A DNA stretch of 64,000 nt from Aristolochia californica (taxonomy: Eukaryota; Streptophyta; Magnoliopsida; Piperales; Aristolochiaceae), in NCBI GenBank assembly GCA_029961685.1, contig JARWKL010000015.1, positions 14,196,801 to 14,260,800 of the forward strand, in the 5' to 3' direction. This document shows, in pieces, positions 27,971-40,089 of the stretch. A program made the translations under genes and the position numbers. How positions within the stretch are numbered: the first letter of the stretch is position 1; each line of letters starts with the position of its first letter. The notes under the pieces were generated by a model, which was not told the DNA's origin, ran no database searches, and was given only the letters and a program-made list of their open reading frames with translations.

Positions 27971-29203
27971 CTCTTTCTTATAAAATTCAACCAAGCTATT
28001 AGGGGTTGTACTAGTGGAATTTCCCCAAACATGGAAACAAAATTTTATTGTTGATTTTTAGTGCGTGATATAATTTTCTTCACTTAGTTTTCTACTTTTT
28101 ACCTACATAAACTCAAAATATTTAAAATTGGTGTGATCTATTTGCCCTATCTTTTTTTTACGAGAAAAATAGGAGAGTGAAAACTCAAGTTTGGATTTGA
28201 AACAAAATTGAACATCCAAATTGGAAATGCACAAATGCTAAGAGAGATAATTCCAAAAAGTATATGTGATTTTTAAGGATTGTAAATTCTTTTAGTTTTT
28301 TATATATGAGGTTTTGCAATCATATGAAAATTGAGGGAGGGGAGGGGAGAGGAGGGGGCGAATTGTGGAGGAATTTTTAAATGAGTTTTGATTCCAAAAA
28401 CATAAGTCATTTCTAACAAAAATTATTGGCATTTACACATCATTAATCGATCAAAACATTTACCATGATCTATGATTTTTAGGTCCGCTTTTTTTATGAT
28501 AGGCAAAAGTGGATTGTTTGGCTCTGGTAAATATCCCTCCTCACGTTAATTTGAGAATTTAATTTTTTCTACCCTTGAAATTTTTGTATCATTAGGTCAT
28601 TTGCATTTTTAACATATTTTAGGCATGCATATCATAATTTAAAACATGTTAGGTCCAATTGGAAATCTCTTTCTTTTAATATTCCACCAAACTATTAGGG
28701 GTTGTACTAGTGGAATTTCCCAAAAATGGATAACAAAACTTTGGTGTTCTTTTTAAGTGCATGAAATAATTTTCTTCACTTAGTTTTCAATTTTTAGCAT
28801 ACATAAACTCTAAAATTTTCATTTTGTTGTGATCTATTTGCCTTATCTTTTTGTTTACGAGAAAAAAGGGAGTGTGAAAACTCCAATTTGGATTTGAAAA
28901 AAAATTGAAAATCCAAAATGGAAATGCACAACTGTTGAGTGAGATAATTCGAAAAAGTATCTGTGATTTTTAAGGATTGTAAACTCTTTTATTTTTTTAT
29001 ATATTCGGTTTTGTAATCATCGGAAGAGGGAGGGGCGATGTATTTTTAACTAAGTGTTGACTCCCACACCATAAGTCATTTCTAACAAAAATTATAGCTG
29101 TTACACATCATTAATCGATCAAAACAGTTACGATGACCAATGATTGTTACGTCCGAGTTTTGTAAAATAGGAAAAAAGTGGGTTGTTTGCCTCTGGTAAA
29201 TAT

Positions 29204-29612
29204 CCCACCGCACGTTAACTTGAGAATTTAATTTTTTCTATTTCTATAAATTTTTGGATCTTTAGGTCATTTGCATCTTCAACATCATTCAGGCATGCAT
29301 ATCATAATTTAAAACTTGTTAGGGTTTTTAGGGTAAATATCCCACCGGACGTTAACTTGAGAATTTAATTTTTTCTGTTTCTAGAAATTTTTGGATCATT
29401 AGATCATTTGCATCTTCAACATGATTCAATTATGAATATCATAATTTAAAACTTTTTAGGGTTTAGGGTAAATATCCCACCGCACGTTTACTTGAGAATT
29501 TAATTTTTTCTACTTCTAGAAATTTTTGGATCATTAGGTCACTTGTATCTTCAACATAATTCAGGCATGCATATCCAAATTTTAAACTTGTTAGGATCAA
29601 TTAGAAATCATT
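29204..29612. repeat. 136-bp sub-monomer tandem triplication
   Basis: Starts at 29204, 29341 and 29476 (periods 137 and 135). The joins read TTAGGGTTTTTAGGGTAAAT near 29320 and TTTTAGGGTTTAGGGTAAAT near 29456. Same unit and same join type as at 27704. Confidence 0.88.
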
Positions 29613-29974
29613 TTTTTAAAAAAATTCAACAAAGCTATTAGGGGTTGTACTAGTGGAATTTCCCCAAACATGGATAACAAAACTTTGTTGTTAATTTTTA
29701 GTGCGTGAAATAATTTTCGTCACCTAGTTTTCAAGTTTTTACCTAAATAAAATAAAGAAATTTAATTTTGTTGTGATCTATTTGCCTTATCTTTTTGTTT
29801 ACGATAAAAATGGGAGAGTGAAAACTCAAGTTTGGTTTTGAAACAAGATTGAACATCCAAAATGGAAATGCACAAATGCTGAGAGAGATAATTCCAAAAG
29901 GTATATGTGATTTTTAAGGATTGTAAACTCTTTTTGTTTTTTATATATTAGGTTTTTCAATCATCTGAAAATAA

Positions 29975-30029
29975 GGGGGGGGGGGGGGGGGGGGGGGGTG
30001 GGGTGGGGGGGGGGGGGGGGGGGGGGGGG
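29975..30029 (+). repeat. Expanded G tract, two runs (24 and 25 G)
   Basis: Runs at 29975-29998 and 30005-30029 are separated only by TGGGGT-like interruptions, the longest G-rich stretch in the window. Confidence 0.9.
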
Positions 30030-30685
30030 AGAATTTTTATGTGAGTGTTGACTCCCAAAACATAAGTCATTTCTAACAAAACTTATTGGCGTTACACATC
30101 TTTAATCGATCAAAACATTTACCAAGATCTATGATTTTTAGGTCTGCTTTTTGTAAAATAGGCAAAAAAGGGTTGTTTGGCTCTGGTAAATATCCCTTCG
30201 CACGGTAACTTGGGAATTTAATTTTTTATACACCTTGAAATTTTTGTGTCATTAGGTCATTTGCATCTTTAACATGCTTCAGGAATGCATATCATCATTT
30301 AAAACATGTTAAGATCAATTAGAAATCTCTTTCTTATAAAATTCCACCATGCTATTAGGGGTTGTATTTGTGGAATTTCCCAAACATGGATAAAAAAACT
30401 TTTTTGTTCATTTAAAGTGCGTGAAATAATTTTCTTCACTTAGTTTTACATTTTTAGCATACTTAAACTCTAAAATTTTAATTTTTTTGTGAACTATTTG
30501 CCTTATCTTTTTGTTTAAGAGAAAAATGGGAGAGTGAAAACTCAAGTTTGGATTTGAAAAAAAATTAAACATCCAAAATGGAAATGCACAAATGCTAAGA
30601 GAGACAATTTGAAAAAGTATATGTGATTTTTAAGGATTGGAAACTCTTTTAGTTTTTTATATATTAGGTTTTGCAATCATCAGAA

Positions 30686-30687
<2 letters not shown>

Positions 30688-30719
<32 letters not shown>
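30688..30719 (+). repeat. Expanded G tract (32 G)
   Basis: In the monomer immediately after the double run; followed by CGGCGGGGGCGAGG. Confidence 0.9.
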
Positions 30720-31429
30720 CGGCGGGGGCGAGGCATTTTTACCTGAGTGTTGACTCCCAAACCATAAGTCATTTCTAACAAAAATTATAGCCGTTACACA
30801 ACATTAATCTATCAAAATATTTATGAGGATCTAAGATTGTTAGGTCCGCTTTTTGTAAAATTGGCAAAAAGTGGGTTGTTTGGCTCTGGTAAAATGTCCC
30901 ACCGCACGTTAACTGGAGAATTTAATTTTTTCTACTTCTAGAAATTTTTGGATCATTAGGTCATTTGCATCTTCAACATGATTCAGGCATGCATATGATA
31001 GTTTAAAACTTGTTAGGATCAATTAGAAATCTCTTTCTTATAAAATTCAACCAAGCTATTAGGGGTTGTACTAGTGGAATTTCCCCAAACATAGATAACA
31101 AAACTTTGGTGTTTATTTTTAATGCGTGAAATTTTCTTCACTTAGTTTTCAATTTTTTACCTACATAAACTCAAAAAATTTATTTTTTTTGTGATCTTTT
31201 TGTTTACAAGAAAAATGAGGGAGGGGTAGGGGGGGAGGAGGGTGGGGGGGATGAGTTTTTAAATGAGTTTTGACTCCCAAACCATAAGTCATTTCTAGAA
31301 ACATTTATTGGCGTTACACGTCATTAATCGATCAAAACATTTACCATGATCTATGATGTTTAGGTCCGCTTTTTTTAAAATTGGCAAAAGCGGGTTGTTT
31401 GGCTCTAGTAAATATCCCACTGCAACTTA

Positions 31430-32760
31430 ACTTGAGAATTTAATTTTTTCAAAACCTAAAAATATTTGTATCATTAGGTCATTTGCAACTTTAACATGTT
31501 TCAGGCATGCCTGTCATCATTTAAAACATGTTAGGATCAAATAGAAATCTCTTTCTTATCAAATTCCCCCAAGCTATTAGGGGTTGTACTAGTGGAATTT
31601 CCGGAACATGGATAACAAAACTTTGGTGTTCATTTTAAGTGCGTGAAATGATTTTCTTCACTTAGTTTTCAATTTTTATCATACATAAACTCTAAAATTT
31701 TAATTTTGTTGTGATCTATTTGCCTTATCTTTTTGTTTACGAGAAAAATGGGAGACTAAAAAATCAAGTTTAGATTTGAAAAAAAATTGAACATCCAAAA
31801 TGGAAATGCACAAATGCTAAGAGAGATAATTCGAAAAAGTATCTGTGATTTTTAAGGATTGTAAACTCTTTTAGTTTATTATATATTAGGTTTTGCAATC
31901 TTCGGATGAGGGGGGGCGACGAATTTTTACCTGAGTGTTGACTCCCAAACCATAAGTCATTTCTAATAAAAATTATAGCCGTTACACATCATTAATCAAT
32001 CAAAATATTTACGATGATCTATGATTGTTAGGTCTGATTTTTGTAAAATTGAAAAAAGTGGGTTGTTTGGCTCTAGTAAATATCCCACCGCACGTTAACT
32101 TGAGAATTTAATTTTTTCAAAACCGAGAAATTTTTGTATCATCAGGTCATTTGCAACTTTAACATGTTTCAGGCATGCCTATCATCATTTAAAACATGTT
32201 AGGATCAATTAGAAATCTCTTTCTTATCAAATTCCCCCAAGCTATTAGGGGTTGTACTAGTGGAATTTCTGGAACATGGATAACAAAACTTTGGTGTTCA
32301 TTTTAAGTGCGTGAAATGATTTTCTTCACTTAGTTTTCAATTTTTATCATACATAAACTCTAAAATTTTAATTTTGTTGTGATCTATTTGCCTTATCTTT
32401 TTGTTTACGAGAAAAATGGGAGACTAAAAAATCAAGTTTAGATTTGAAAAAAAATTGAACATCCAAAATGGAAATGCACAAATGCTAAGAGAGGTAATTC
32501 GAAAAAGTATCTGTGATTTTTAAGGATTGTAAACTCTTTTAGTTTATTATATATTAGGTTTTGCAATCTTCGGATGAGGGGGGGCGACGCATTTTTACCT
32601 GAGTGTTGACTCCCAAACCATAAGTCATTTCTAATAAAAATTATAGCCGTTACACATCATTAATCAATCAAAATATTTACGATGATCTATGATTGTTAGG
32701 TCTGATTTTTGTAAAATTGGAAAAAGTGGGTTGTTTGGCTCTAGTAAATATCCCACCGCA
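31430..32760. repeat. 668-bp single-monomer tandem duplication
   Basis: Two adjacent monomers share private variants 668 bp apart: GGGAGACTAAAAAATCAAG at 31750 and 32418, TTTCAAAACC, CATTTGCAACTTTAACATG, and CTTCGGATGAGGGGGG. The flanking monomers lack them. Confidence 0.85.
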
Positions 32761-35179
32761 CGTTAAATTGAGAATTTAATTTTTTTTACTCCTTGAAATT
32801 TTTGGATCATTAGGTCATTTTCTTGTTCAACATTTTTAAGGCATGCATATCCAAATTTAAAACATGTTAGGATCAATTAGAAATCTCTTTCTTATAAAAT
32901 TCCACCAAGCTATTAGGGGTTGTACTAGTGGAATTTTCCGAATCATGGATAACAAAACTTTGGTGTTCATTTTTAGTGCGTGAAATAATTTTCTTCACAT
33001 AAATTTATTGCATGCATAAACTCTAAAATTTTCATTTTTTGTGATCTATTTGCCTTTTCTTTTTGTTTATGAGAAAAATAGGAGAGTGAAAACTCTAGTT
33101 TGGATTTGAAAAAAAATTTAACATCCAAAATGGAAATGGACAATGCTGAGAGAGATAATTCCAAAAATTATTTGTGATTTTTAAGGATTGTAAACTCTTT
33201 TAGTTTTTTATATGTTAGATTTTGCAATGATCGGAAAAGAGGGAGCGAGGCATTTTTAACTAAGTGATGACTCCCAAATCATAAGTCATTTCTTACAAAA
33301 ATTATAGCCGTTACACATCATTAATTGATCAAAACATTTACGATCATCAATGAATGTTAGGTCCGCTTTCTGTAAAATAGGCTCAAAGTGGGTTGTTTGG
33401 CTCTGGTAAATATCCCACCGCACGTTAACTTGAGAATTTAATTTTTCTACTTCTTGAAATTTTTGGATCATTAGGTCATTTGCATTTTCAACATGTTTCA
33501 GGCATACATATCCAAATTTAAAACATTTTAGGGTCAATTAGAAATCTCTTTCTTATAAAATTACACCAAGCTATTAGGGGTTGTACTAGTGGAATTTCCC
33601 AAAACATGGATAACAAAACTTTAGTGTTCTTTTTTAGTGCGTGAAATAATTTTCTTCACTTAGTTTTCAATTTCTTTCATTCATAAACTCAAAGAATTTA
33701 ATTTTGTTGCAATCTATTTGCCTTATCTTTTTGTCTACGAGAAAAATGGGAGAGTGAAAATTCAAGTTTGGATTTGAAAAAAAATTGAACATCCAAAATG
33801 GAAAAGCACAAATTCTGAGAGAGATAATTCCAAAAAGTATTTGTGATTTTTAAGGATTGTAAACTCTTTTAGTTTTTTATATATTAGGTTTTGGAATCAT
33901 CTGAAAAGGGGGACGAGGCATTTTTAAATGAGTGTTGACTCCCAGACCATAAGTCTATTCAAACAAAAATTATAGGCGTTACACATCATTAATCGATCAA
34001 AACATGTACTATGATCTATGATTTTTAGGTCTGCTTTTTTGAAAATAGGCAAAAGATGGGTTGTTTGGCTCTGGTAATTATCCCACCGCACGTTAACTTG
34101 AGAATTTAATTTTTTCTACTCCTTGAAATTAATGGATCATTAGGTCATTTACATCTTCAACATGTTTCAGGCATGCATATACAAATTTAAAACATGTTAG
34201 TGTCAATTAGAGATGTCTTTCTTATAAAATTACACCAAGCTATTAGGGGTTGTAGTAGTGGAATTTCCCCAAACATGGAGAACAAAATTATCATTTTGTT
34301 GTGATCTATTTGCCTTATCTTTTTGTCTACGAGAAAAATGGGAGAGTGACAACTCAAGTTTGGATTTGAAAAAAAATTGAACATCCAAAATTGAAATGGA
34401 CAAATGCTGAGAGAGATAATTCCAAAAAGTATCAGTGAGTTTTAAGGATTGTAAACTCTTTTAGCTTTTTATATATTAGGTTATGAATTCATTGGAAAAG
34501 GGGCAGTGAAGCATTTTTAACTTAGTGTTGACTCCCAAACCATAAGTCATTTCTAACAAAAATTATAGCCATTACACATCATTAATCGATCAAAACATTT
34601 ATGATGATCTATGATTGTTAGGTCCGCTTTTTGTAAAATAAGCAAAAAGTGGGTTGTTTGGTTTTGCTAAATTTCCCACCGCACGTTAACTTGAGAATTT
34701 AATTTTTTCTATTCCTTGAAATTTTTGGATCATTAGGTCATTTGCCTCTTCAACAAGTTTCAGGCATCCTTATCCATATTTAAAACATGATAGGATATTA
34801 GAAATCTTTTTCTTATAAAAATCCACCATGCTATTAAGGGTTGTAGAAGTGGAATTTCCAAAACATTGATAAAAAACCTTTCATGTTCATTTTTAGTGCA
34901 TGAAATAATTTTACTCACTTACATTTATTATAGTTTTCAATTTTTTGCAAATAAAAACTCTACAATTTTCATTTTTTGTGATTTATTTGCTTTATTTTTT
35001 TTTTTTTACGAGAAAATTGGGAGAGTGAAAACTCAAGTTTGGATTTGAAAAAAAAAATAAACATCCAAAATGGAAATGCACAAATGCTGAGAGAGATAAT
35101 TCTAAAAAGTATCTATGATTTTTAAGGATTGTAAACTCTTCTAGTTTTTTATATATTAGGTTTTGCAATCACCGGGAAA

Positions 35180-35207
35180 GGGGGGGGGGGGGGGGGGGGG
35201 GGGGGGG
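35180..35207 (+). repeat. Expanded G tract (28 G)
   Basis: Standard monomer position. Confidence 0.9.
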
Positions 35208-38200
35208 TGAAGTATTTTTAACTGAGTGTTGATTCCCAAACCATAAGTCATTTCTAACAAAAATTATAGCCGTTACACATCATTAATCGATCAAAACATT
35301 TATGATGATCTATGATTGTGAGGTCACATTTTGTAAAATAAGAAAAAAGTGGGATTTTTGGCTCTGGTAAATATCCCACTGCACCTTAACTTGAGAATTT
35401 AATTTTTCTACTCCCTGAATTTTTGGATCATTAGGTCAATTGCATCTTCAACATGTTTCAGGCATGCATATCCACATTTAAAACATGTTTGGATCAATAA
35501 GAAATCTATTTTTTATAAAATTTCACCAAGCTATTAGGGGTTGTACTAGTGGAATTTCCCCAAACATGGATAACAAAACTTTGGTGTTAATTTTTAGTGC
35601 GTGAAATAATTCTCTTCACTTACATTTATTATAGTTTTCAATTTTTTCCATGCATAAACTCTAAAATTTTCATTTTTTGTGATCTATTTGCCTTATCTTT
35701 TTGTTCAAAGGAAAAATGGGAGAGTGAAAACTCATGTTTGGATTTGAAAAAAAATTGAACATCCAACATGGAAATGCACAAATGCTGAGAGAGATAATTC
35801 CAAAAAGTATCAGTGATTTTTAAGCATTGTAAACTCTTTTACTTTTTTATATATTAGGTTTTGCAATCATTGGAAAAGGGGGAGCGAGGCATTTTTAACT
35901 GAGTGTTGATGCCAAACCATAAGTAATTTCTAACAAAAATTATAGACATTACACATCATTAATCGATCAAAACATTTACGATGATCTATGATTGTTAGGT
36001 CCTCTTTTTGTAAAATAGGCAAAAAGTGGGTTGTTTGGCTCTTGTAAATATCCCACCGCATGTTAACTTGAGAATTTAATTTTTTCAACTCCTTGAAATT
36101 TTTGGATCATTTGGTCATTTGCATCTTCAACATGTTTCAGGCATGCATAACCACATTTAAAACTTGTTAGGATCACTTAGAAATCTCTTTCTTTTAAAAT
36201 TCCTCAAAGCTATTAGGGGTTGTAATTGTGGAATTTTCCAAACATGGATAACAAAACTTTGGTGTTCATTTATAGTGCATGAAATATTGTTCTTCACTTA
36301 CATTTATTATATTTTTCAATTTTTTGCATACATAAACTCTAAAATTTTCATTTTGTTGTGATTAATTTGCCTTATCTTTTTGTTTACGAGAAAAATGGAA
36401 GTGTGAAAACCCGAGTTTGTATTTGAAAAAAAATTGAACATCCATAATGGAATTTTACATATACTGAGAGAGATAATTCTAAAAAGTATCAATGATTGTT
36501 AACTCTTTTAATTTTTTATATCTTAGGTTTTCCAATCATCGGAAAAGAGGGGGTGAGGCATTTTTAACTGACTGTTGACTCTGAAACCAAAAGTCATTTC
36601 TAACAAAAATTACAGCTGTTACACATCATTAATAGATAAAAGCATTTAAGATGATCTATGATTGTTGGGTCCACTTTTTGTAAAATAGGCAAAAAGTGGG
36701 TTGTTTGGCTTTGGTAAATATCCCACTGCACATTAACTTGAGATTTTAATTTTTTCTACTACTTTAAAATTTTGGAGGTCCTTTGCATCTTCAACATGTT
36801 TCAAGCATGCATATTGACATTTAAAACATGTTAGGATCAATTACAAATCACTTTCTTATGAAATTCCACCAAGCAATTACGGGTTGTACTAGTGGAATTT
36901 CTCCACACGCGGATAACAACACTTTGGTGTTCATTTTTAGTGCATGAAATAATTCTCTTCACTTACATTTTTTATAGTTTTATTTTTTTGCAAACATAAA
37001 CTCTAAAATTTTCATTTTGTTGTGATCTATTTGCCTTCTCTTTTTGTTTATGAGAAAACTGGGAGAGTGAAAACACAAGTTTGGATTTGAAAAAGTATTG
37101 AACATTCAAAATGGAAATGCACCAATGCTGAGAAAGATAATTCCCAAAAGTATCTTTCATTTTTAAGGATTGTAAACTCTTTTAGTTTTTTATATATTCG
37201 ATTTTACAATCATCGGAAAAGAGCGGAATATGCATTTTTAACTGAGTGTTGACTCCCAAACCATAAGTCATTTCAACCAAAAATTATAGCCGTTACACAT
37301 CATTAATCGATAAAAAAATTTACGATCATCTATGATTGTTTGGTCCACTTTTTGTAAAATAGGCAAAAAGTGGGTTGATTGGTTCCTGTAAATATCCCAT
37401 CGCATGTTAACTTCAGAATTTAATTTTCTCTACTCCTGGAAATTTTAGGATCAATAGGTCATTTACCTCTTCAACATGTTTCAGGCATGCATATCAACAT
37501 TCAAAACACATTAGGATCAATTAGAAATCTCTTTCTTATAAAATTCCACAAGGCTATTAGGGTTTGTACTTGTGGAATTTCCCCACACGTGGATAACAAA
37601 ACTTTGGTGTTCATTTTAAGTGCATGAAATAATTCTCTTCACTTACATTTATTATAGTTTTCAATTTTTTTCATACATAAATTCTAAAATTTTCATTTTG
37701 TTGTGATCAATTTGCCATATCTTTTTGTTTTCTAGAAAAATGGGAGAGTGAAAACTCAAGTTTGGGTTTGAAAAAATATTGATCATCCAAAATGGAAATG
37801 CAAGAATGCTAAAAGAGATAATTCCAAAAAGTATCTGTTATTTTTAAGGATTGTAAAATTTTTTAGTTTTTTATATATTAGGTTTTGCAATCATCGGAAA
37901 AGGGTGGACGAGGCTTTTTTCACTGAGTGTTGGCTCCCAAACCATATGTCATTGCTAACAAAAATTATAGCCGTTACACATCATTAATCAATCAAAACAT
38001 TTTCGATGATCTATGTTGGTTAGATCTGTTTTTTGTAAAATTGGCAAAAAGTGGGTTGTTTGGCTCTGGTAAAATATCCCACCGCACGTTAACTTGAGAA
38101 TTTAATTTTTTCTACACCTTGAAATTTTTAGATAATTAGGTCATTTGCATCTTCAACATGTTTCAGGCATGCTTATCAACTTTTAAAACATGTTAGGATC

Positions 38201-39442
38201 AATTAGAAATCTCTTTCTTATAAAATTCCACCAAGCTATTAGGGGTTGTACTAGTGGAATATCTCAAACAATGATAACAAAACTTTGGTGTTCATTTTTA
38301 GTACGTGAAATAATTTTATTCACTTACATTTATTATAGTTTTCAATTTTTTTCATACATAAACTCTAAAATTTTCACTTTGTTGTGATCTATTTGCCTTA
38401 TCTTTTTGTTTACGGGAAAAATGAGAGAGAGAAAACTCAAGTTTGGATTTGAAAAAAATATAACATCCAAAATGGAATTGTATAAATATAGAGTGAGATA
38501 ATTCGAAAAAGTATCTGTGATTTTTAATGATTGTAAACTCTTTTAGTTTTTTATATATTAGTTTTTGCAATCATCGGAAAAGGGGGGGCGAGGAATAATT
38601 TTTAGTGCGTGAAATAATTTTCTTCACTTGCATTTATTTCATTTTTCAATTTTTTTGCATACATAAAATACATAAACTCTAAAATTTTCATTTTGTTGCA
38701 TTCTATTCGCCTTACCTTTTTTGTTTACGCGAAAAATGGGAGTGAAAACTCGAGTTTGGATTTGAAAAAAAAATTGGACATCCAAAATGAAAATACACAA
38801 ATGTTGAGTGAGACAATTCCAAAAATTTTCTTTGATTTTTAAGGATTGTGAACTCTTTTAGTTTTTTATATATTAGGTTTTGCAATCATCGGAAAAGAGG
38901 GGGGAAGGGGGGGGGGCGGGTGAGGCATTTTTAACTAAGTATTGACTCCCAAACCATAAGTCATTTGTAACAAAAATTATAGCTGTTACACAACATTAAT
39001 CAATCGAAACATTTACGTTGATCTATGATTGTTAGGTCCATTTTTTGTAAAATTGGCAAAAAGTGGGTTGCTTGGCTCTGGTAAATATCCCACCACTTGT
39101 TAACTTGAGAATTTAATTTTTTCTACTCGAAATTTTTGGATCATTAGGTCATTTGCATTTTCAAGATGTTATAGGCATGCATATCCATGACATTTAAAAC
39201 ATCTTAGGATCAATTAGAAATATTTTTCTTATAAAATTTCACCAAGCTATTAGGCGTTGTTCTAGTGGAATTTCTCACACAAGGATAACAAAACTTTGGT
39301 GTTTATTTTTAGTGCATTGAAATAATTTCCTTCACTTACATTTATTATAGTTGTGAATTTTTTGCATACATAAAATCTAAAATTTTCATTTTGTTGTGAT
39401 CTATTTGCCTGATCTATTTGTTTACGAGAAAATTGAGAGAGT

Positions 39443-39447
39443 GAAAA
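39443..39447. other. Target-site duplication, left copy
   Basis: GAAAA immediately precedes the TG end of the element. The uninterrupted satellite reads GAGTGAAAACTCAAG at this point, so the 5 bp are duplicated from the target. Confidence 0.88.
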
Positions 39448-39875
39448 TGTGACGGTCCCGGATCTGACATGTGGATTCTTTGGGAGGATCTGGGGTCTGC
39501 CACGGGTTACGGGTCTTCCAAGCATTACCGTAGGGTAGTAGGAAGACATGGGGAAGATGAAAACGAAAGATCAAGCCTAAGAGAAGCTTGAAAACCCTAG
39601 AGCTCGTTGAGGAGAACTCTAAGCCTCTTTAAGCTTAATTTAACCTAATTCTTAATACTTCAATGCTTCCTTTTCTCATTACTCTTACCCCTTAAATAGG
39701 ATTCACCCTGTTAGGGTTTAATAAAATATTACAAAAATATCCCTATGAATAAATAATTCCAAAAATATCCCTATTAATAAATAATTCAAAAAATACCCCT
39801 GTGACCTAAAATTGAATTAAAATAAAGTAAATTAAAGAAAACAACTAAAGTAATATTGTTATCGTGTGCATAACA
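39448..39875 (-). repeat. 3' LTR, complete, 428 bp
   Basis: On the minus strand it begins TGTTATGC and ends CGTCACA, a TG...CA structure. The first 205 bp (39671-39875) match the right-hand LTR piece with no indels and six substitutions by eye. The remaining 223 bp (39448-39670) have no partner in the window and would be R plus U5. A TATA-like TATTTAA lies at 39692-39698. Confidence 0.88.
39692..39698 (-). promoter_or_regulatory. TATA-like box in 3' LTR
   Basis: TATTTAA on the minus strand, the counterpart of the box at 42729-42735. From here it would direct transcription leftward out of the element into the satellite. Confidence 0.5.
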
Positions 39876-39889
39876 TTACACCCCCCCGG
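39876..39889 (-). other. Polypurine tract
   Basis: The minus strand reads CCGGGGGGGTGTAA and abuts the LTR start TGTTATG. A G-rich purine run directly upstream of the 3' LTR is the plus-strand primer of LTR retrotransposons. This fixes the element's orientation. Confidence 0.75.
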
Positions 39890-40018
39890 AAGAACGAGTT
39901 TGTCCTCAAGCTCGGAAGTAGTGTCTGTATGCCGACGTCTTCACTAGTGCCCGAGTAGCATCCTCGATAGCCATTTGAGCTGTCTGGACGCCCAAAAACT
40001 GGCGCAAGCATTCCAAGA
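39890..40018 (-). other. Retroelement internal 3' stub
   Basis: A short sequence between the A-rich tract and the polypurine tract. Near its end (about 39885-39945), one frame reads TDTTSELEDKLVLPGG, resembling the extreme C-terminus that Ty3-type polyproteins often carry just before the 3' LTR. Stop codons TAG TGA precede it in this frame, so it is only a remnant. It is probably all that is left of the original gag-pol element. Family assignment is an inference from a very short match. Confidence 0.5.
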
Positions 40019-40035
40019 TTTTTTTATTTTTTTTT
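40019..40035 (-). other. A-rich tract, likely captured poly(A) tail
   Basis: On the minus strand this is nine As, one T, seven As. It lies 54 nt beyond the stop codon of the chimeric frame and exactly between host-derived and retroelement-derived sequence. That is where a poly(A) tail would sit if reverse transcription switched from the element RNA onto a polyadenylated host mRNA. Confidence 0.55.
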
Positions 40036-40089
40036 CAGGTCGAGAGAAAAAATATAAATAATTCTCGTGGACATTCTTCGTTTCGCTGG

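Larger units (their letters stand above)
24238..39447. repeat. Satellite block III, diverged and rearranged monomers
   Basis: About 22 monomers of the same ~680-bp family, same orientation (markers near 24868, 25537, 26243, 26753, 27505, 28303, 29002, 29943, 30662, 31885, 32552, 33208, 33880, 34470, 35153, 35850, 36520, 37190, 37870, 38555, 38867). Spacing is irregular because of partial deletions and sub-monomer duplications, listed separately. The last monomer is interrupted at 39447 by the retroelement and resumes at 42913 with nothing lost. No gene is supported. Confidence 0.95.

Noticed and set aside
29454..29468. Interstitial telomere (two TTTAGGG units)
   Set aside because: Only two units, created at a sub-repeat join. 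Telomere tracts would be longer, so I do not call a telomere or fusion point.
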